From contig NZ_JAGUCO010000002.1 of the NCBI RefSeq assembly GCF_018271995.1, positions 248,001-312,000 of the forward strand: a DNA stretch of 64,000 nt. Direction: 5' to 3'. Positions 60,911 to 64,000 of the stretch are shown piece after piece. Numbering within the stretch: the stretch's first letter is position 1; each line of letters opens with the position of its first letter. The position numbers and the translations under genes are program-made. The notes under the pieces are model-generated. The model worked only from the letters and a program-made list of their open reading frames with translations. It did not search any database and had not been told where the DNA came from. Origin of the DNA: Carboxylicivirga linearis. Lineage in GTDB: Bacteria > Bacteroidota > Bacteroidia > Bacteroidales > Marinilabiliaceae.

Positions 60911-62533
60911 TTAAGAGTTGGTTTCAATACTAAACGCTTTGGTTGTTCGTGGCTCTTGAGTATTATTGTTATGATCGTTATACTTTAAAAAGGTCTGCTT
61001 TAAGCGTTGAACTCGATTATTATTTTCGGGTAAGGCAATCACATTTTTAAGTTGTTCCGGATCTTCTTTCAGATTATACAATTCGGTGGCTTCATTTTTT
61101 CGATTGACTAATAAAACCCAATTACCTTCACGTATGGCTCCATCATGAGCATAACCAGCCTGGTATAAAATAAACGGATGAAGCGGCTTTTGATAACCTG
61201 GGTCTTCCAATAACAATGGCAGTAACGAGGTGCAATCCATTGCCTGATCATCCTCCATTGTTTGTTGTGTTAATTCATACATTGTTGCCACCCAGTCTTG
61301 TGCTAAAACCGTTTCATCAGAAATCCTTCCTTGCGATATTTTTCCGGGCCATTTGGCAATAAATGGTACTCGGTGTCCACCTTCATATACTTCAGCCTTA
61401 TAACCTCTCCAAGGGCCATTATTATCGTGTTCCGGGTTACCAAAATCGCATATATTAGGCCATAAAGCACCATTATCACTGGTAAAAAATACAATGGTAT
61501 TGCCTGTTAAACCTTCATTCTCCAGTTTCTTAATTATTCTTCCAATCTGAAGATCTAATTCGTAAACAAAATCACCTGTTGCCCCTCCGGTAATACCATT
61601 TACCTTGATATTTAAATTACCCTTGTCATCTTCGAAATAGTCAGGAGGAGTATGAGGCACATGAATAGCCTGAGAAGCAAAATAAAGTAAAAATGGTTTC
61701 TCTTCGTTTTGCTGTTGATTTAGCTTCAAATGATGATCTATAAAATCGATGGCTTTATCAATTAACATGATGCCTGTTTGGCTTGAATTATAGTCCATAT
61801 CACCAACTCCAGCTTGCCTTGCATGTTCAACAATTTCTGAAATACCATTCTTCATAGCGTATCGCCCATTCTTCCAAAACTTAGTACTACTGTTGTCTGC
61901 AGCTTTATTTGGATCGAAAGGTGAAAAGTTTCCATTTTCAAAGAAGGCAAATGGTTCATGTTGAATTCCACTTGGAAGAGAGTATGAATAATCAAATCCA
62001 TATTCATTAATCGAATTGTGAACTCCTTTTGTGAAATCCATTTTCGATATTTCATTCTGTTTCCTGATTAGATTTCCATCCTTATCTTTGATATCACCAC
62101 CTAAATGCGATTTTCCGAAAAAAGCTGTTCTATAACCGACTTTCTGCATTATTTCAGCCACTGTTATTTTTCTACCAGCATTAGTATGTTCATGCGGATC
62201 AGAGAAAATAGAAGGGCTATTGGTGTTCCATGCTCCGCCGGCACTATACGATCGATAAGGATAGCTTCCTGTTAACATACTAAACCGTGATGGAGCACAT
62301 AAGGCGGCAGGTGCATGTGCATCTGTAAAACGAATTCCATCAGCTGCCAATTGATCCAGGTTGGGAGTAGGTAATTTTCCACCGTAACATGCCAAATCAC
62401 CGTACCCTATATCATCTGCCAGTATAAATACCACATTGGGTAGTTTATCTGCCTCCTGTCTTTTACCTTGACTACAAGATATCAAACAGTACATTAAGGC
62501 GGTAAATGATAATATTTTAATTGCACTAATCAT
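60911..62533 (-). CDS. Sulfatase (type I, formylglycine-dependent) lipoprotein
   Basis: The 540-residue protein has a lipobox (CLISC, Cys20) and an arylsulfatase fold. The formylglycine site is CAPSR with Cys79, which fits the C-x-P-S-R code for maturation. Metal ligands include Asp40-Asp41 in FILADDIGYGD and Asp-Asn in FFTSDNGAL (about 352), and the C-terminal subdomain GNWVLLVNRKNEATELYNLKEDP (in parts) is typical. Anaerobic or aerobic maturation needs a separate enzyme not seen here. It sits 12 bp before GH3 and 4 bp after the GH144-like gene, so it belongs to the same operon and implies a sulfated substrate (inference). Confidence 0.92.
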   Translation of the reverse strand: MISAIKILSFTALMYCLISCSQGKRQEADKLPNVVFILADDIGYGDLACYGGKLPTPNLDQLAADGIRFTDAHAPAALCAPSRFSMLTGSYPYRSYSAGGAWNTNSPSIFSDPHEHTNAGRKITVAEIMQKVGYRTAFFGKSHLGGDIKDKDGNLIRKQNEISKMDFTKGVHNSINEYGFDYSYSLPSGIQHEPFAFFENGNFSPFDPNKAADNSSTKFWKNGRYAMKNGISEIVEHARQAGVGDMDYNSSQTGIMLIDKAIDFIDHHLKLNQQQNEEKPFLLYFASQAIHVPHTPPDYFEDDKGNLNIKVNGITGGATGDFVYELDLQIGRIIKKLENEGLTGNTIVFFTSDNGALWPNICDFGNPEHDNNGPWRGYKAEVYEGGHRVPFIAKWPGKISQGRISDETVLAQDWVATMYELTQQTMEDDQAMDCTSLLPLLLEDPGYQKPLHPFILYQAGYAHDGAIREGNWVLLVNRKNEATELYNLKEDPEQLKNVIALPENNNRVQRLKQTFLKYNDHNNNTQEPRTTKAFSIETNS

Positions 62534-62537
62534 GTTA

Positions 62538-64000
62538 TTACAGTTTGTGTATTTTACTAATTGCCTCCTGTATCTCTTTATTCTTCATAAAAAGATTCCA
62601 AATCAATCCTGTACGATAATTCTCGATCATCACCGTAACTGGTGCCTGATTCAACCCCATATAAATACCTGCACACCAATTTTCTTCAAGGTTAACTGCA
62701 TCTTTAAAGCCGTATTCTCCCCATAAATATTTACCATGATTACGGTACATATTCTTCAAGGCTTCCATTGATTGTTCAGGTGTGTATGGGAATGATGCCA
62801 AGGCACCTGTTGGAGCTAATGTTCCATTATCTTTTTCTATTTTGGGTTCAATGGCATTATATCCCCAAGGTCCGTCACTGGCCGTTAAACCCCAGAAAGA
62901 ATCATTCATTCCTCTATAATTCTTTGGGTTCACGGAGCAATATCGCCAGTTGATTAAGGCAATGCGTTGGTTATTATCAAAATAATTTGTGTATTTATCG
63001 GTAAATAAATGCGGGTTGAATCCCATGAATGAATAATGTATAAAGAATAAAGGACCGCCATTGCCAACACCCACAGGTAGTTTAACTCCATGATAATAGT
63101 TGCCATTGGTATAGAACGAACCATCGTCTGTATTTCCCCAAGCCTTACGGTATGTAACTGCCAGTTCTTCCTGACTTGCCCAGCCATTATAGTACATATC
63201 TGCAGGAACTGAATGAGTGGGAGATGCAATAGCTAAAAGATAGGTAATCATAGTTTCATTCCAGCCAATTAGTTTATGATTGATAACCCAACCTTTATCC
63301 GGCGACCAATGCCAGGTTAGGTATTTATTTTCTTTTTCACGATCATACCAATCCCATTCTACATCTTCCCATAATGAAGTTATGTTGCTTCGTATTTCAG
63401 TTTCATCATTAGTGTCTTTGGTAAAATATTGTCGGGCTGCCAACAATCCCTGAAACAGAAAAGATGTTTCAACCAAATCGCCTCCGTTATCTCGCTCTCC
63501 AAAGAAGGGTTCTACTTTACCTGTGGGGCCATCAATAAAATGCGAAACAGCTCCATGAAATTTATCGCACTCACTAAGAAAACGAGTAATTGTTAGCATA
63601 CGGTCAACTGCTTCTGTGCGGGTTATAAAACCTCTTTCAGCGCCTACAATCAAGGCCATTATTCCGAAGCCCGATGCACCTGTTGCAATCATATTTTTTC
63701 GACCAGGAATATTCTCCAATGCCAAACCACTATTGGGCTCTGCTGCTTCCCAATAATATCGAAAAGAAGCTTCCTGAACCATATCCAACAATTCTTCATC
63801 AGATAACATTCGTGTATCTGCCTTTATTGATTTCGATAATTCACTTTCGTTATATTGATAATCAACCAGACTAATTTTATAATAAAAGGATTTACCGGGA
63901 TCATTGGTAAAATCTGAATACCTTTTATAAAAGGTTCGTTGTGTACCAACAGGTTCAAAATTCTCATTATCCTCAGATCGATAGATTTTCACATACTTTA
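62538..64000 (-). CDS. GH144-like endo-beta-1,2-glucanase family protein (5' end outside window)
   Basis: The frame is open to the right edge; codons beyond position 63992 are coding, so it is partial. The first ~60 residues visible are a fibronectin-III-like strand pattern (FTNDPGKSFYYKISLVDYQYNES in part). From about residue 66 the glucoamylase-like (alpha/alpha)6 domain follows, with FRYYWEAAEPNSGLALE, GASGFGIMALIVGAERGFI, CDKFHGAVSHFIDGPTGKVEPFF (in part), GDLVETSFLFQGLLAARQYF, HWSPDKGWVINHKLIGWNETMITYLLA, and LPVGVGNGGPLFFIHYSF. These are the family marks of GH144, whose studied member is an endo-beta-1,2-glucanase. It opens the operon of the minus-strand carbohydrate genes within this window. 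Confidence 0.85.
   Translation of the reverse strand, partial: KYVKIYRSEDNENFEPVGTQRTFYKRYSDFTNDPGKSFYYKISLVDYQYNESELSKSIKADTRMLSDEELLDMVQEASFRYYWEAAEPNSGLALENIPGRKNMIATGASGFGIMALIVGAERGFITRTEAVDRMLTITRFLSECDKFHGAVSHFIDGPTGKVEPFFGERDNGGDLVETSFLFQGLLAARQYFTKDTNDETEIRSNITSLWEDVEWDWYDREKENKYLTWHWSPDKGWVINHKLIGWNETMITYLLAIASPTHSVPADMYYNGWASQEELAVTYRKAWGNTDDGSFYTNGNYYHGVKLPVGVGNGGPLFFIHYSFMGFNPHLFTDKYTNYFDNNQRIALINWRYCSVNPKNYRGMNDSFWGLTASDGPWGYNAIEPKIEKDNGTLAPTGALASFPYTPEQSMEALKNMYRNHGKYLWGEYGFKDAVNLEENWCAGIYMGLNQAPVTVMIENYRTGLIWNLFMKNKEIQEAISKIHKL

Overview
The window looks like ordinary chromosome of an AT-rich member of the Bacteroidota, probably of the Marinilabiliales type (inference; no rRNA or other taxonomic marker is present). 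Support comes from many start sites without a Shine-Dalgarno sequence, -7 boxes of the Bacteroidota TAnnTTTG type, many lipoproteins, a TonB-dependent receptor with a carboxypeptidase-like N-terminal domain, DUF4301, DUF4105, NigD-like and head-GIN (DUF2807) proteins, and a polysaccharide-degradation block. I see no phage, insertion sequence, CRISPR array or rRNA operon. Two tRNAs are present: Lys-UUU (minus strand) and Arg-ACG (plus strand).

Layout. 0-4.6 kb: flavodoxin C-terminus, MntP, a 0.9-kb gene-free stretch with many copies of a TTACA-NN-TGTAA palindrome, an XRE-type regulator, pyrK-pyrD, and tRNA-Lys. 4.7-9.3 kb: an unknown gene divergent from a small unknown gene across a second repeated-motif region, then ribH, a YfgM-like membrane TPR protein, recF and a DciA-like gene. 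9.3-15.5 kb: a soluble three-PAS histidine kinase with its single-domain response regulator, ndk, an NrnA-like DHH phosphoesterase and three lipoproteins (FKBP, FKBP-like, NigD-like). 15.9-18.2 kb: a sugar permease and ROK kinase that together would import and phosphorylate glucose. 18.3-24.2 kb: a TetR regulator, a perfect 16-bp palindrome at the next promoter, a TonB-dependent receptor, a lipoprotein with four internal repeats and an NPP-type phosphodiesterase. 24.2-31.1 kb: clpC, gyrA, a TPR protein, and a 45-residue lipoprotein gene that I read directly from the sequence. 31.3-41.8 kb: a serine beta-lactamase-like hydrolase, two thioredoxin-fold proteins, DUF4105, a HEAT-like protein, a class IV aminotransferase, a PgeF/YfiH laccase-domain protein, an SGNH esterase lipoprotein with FadL, and DUF4301. 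41.9-49.3 kb: folD, ffh, a flavodoxin-fold oxidoreductase, a large SNF2 helicase, a DUF2807 protein and tRNA-Arg. 49.4-55.6 kb: an unknown gene, a B12-domain-like radical SAM enzyme with an unusual cysteine spacing, DoxX, a degenerate nucleotidyltransferase-like gene, and a Crp/Fnr regulator followed by an NTF2-like protein, YceI and AzoR. 55.6-64 kb: a minus-strand carbohydrate block with acetyl-xylan-esterase-like, alpha/beta-hydrolase, GH3, sulfatase and GH144-like (partial) genes, plus a cold-shock-domain gene.

The most interesting items are the tandem palindrome array around the XRE gene and its copy at the pyrKD promoter, the iterated ATTAAGC sites between two unknown divergent genes, the CX4CX2C radical SAM protein, the TetR/TonB/repeat-lipoprotein/NPP locus, a terminator hairpin that contains the start codon of a TlpA-like gene, and the GH144-GH3-sulfatase-esterase block, which suggests a decorated beta-glucan substrate. 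All functions are inferred from motifs read by eye; no database search was run.
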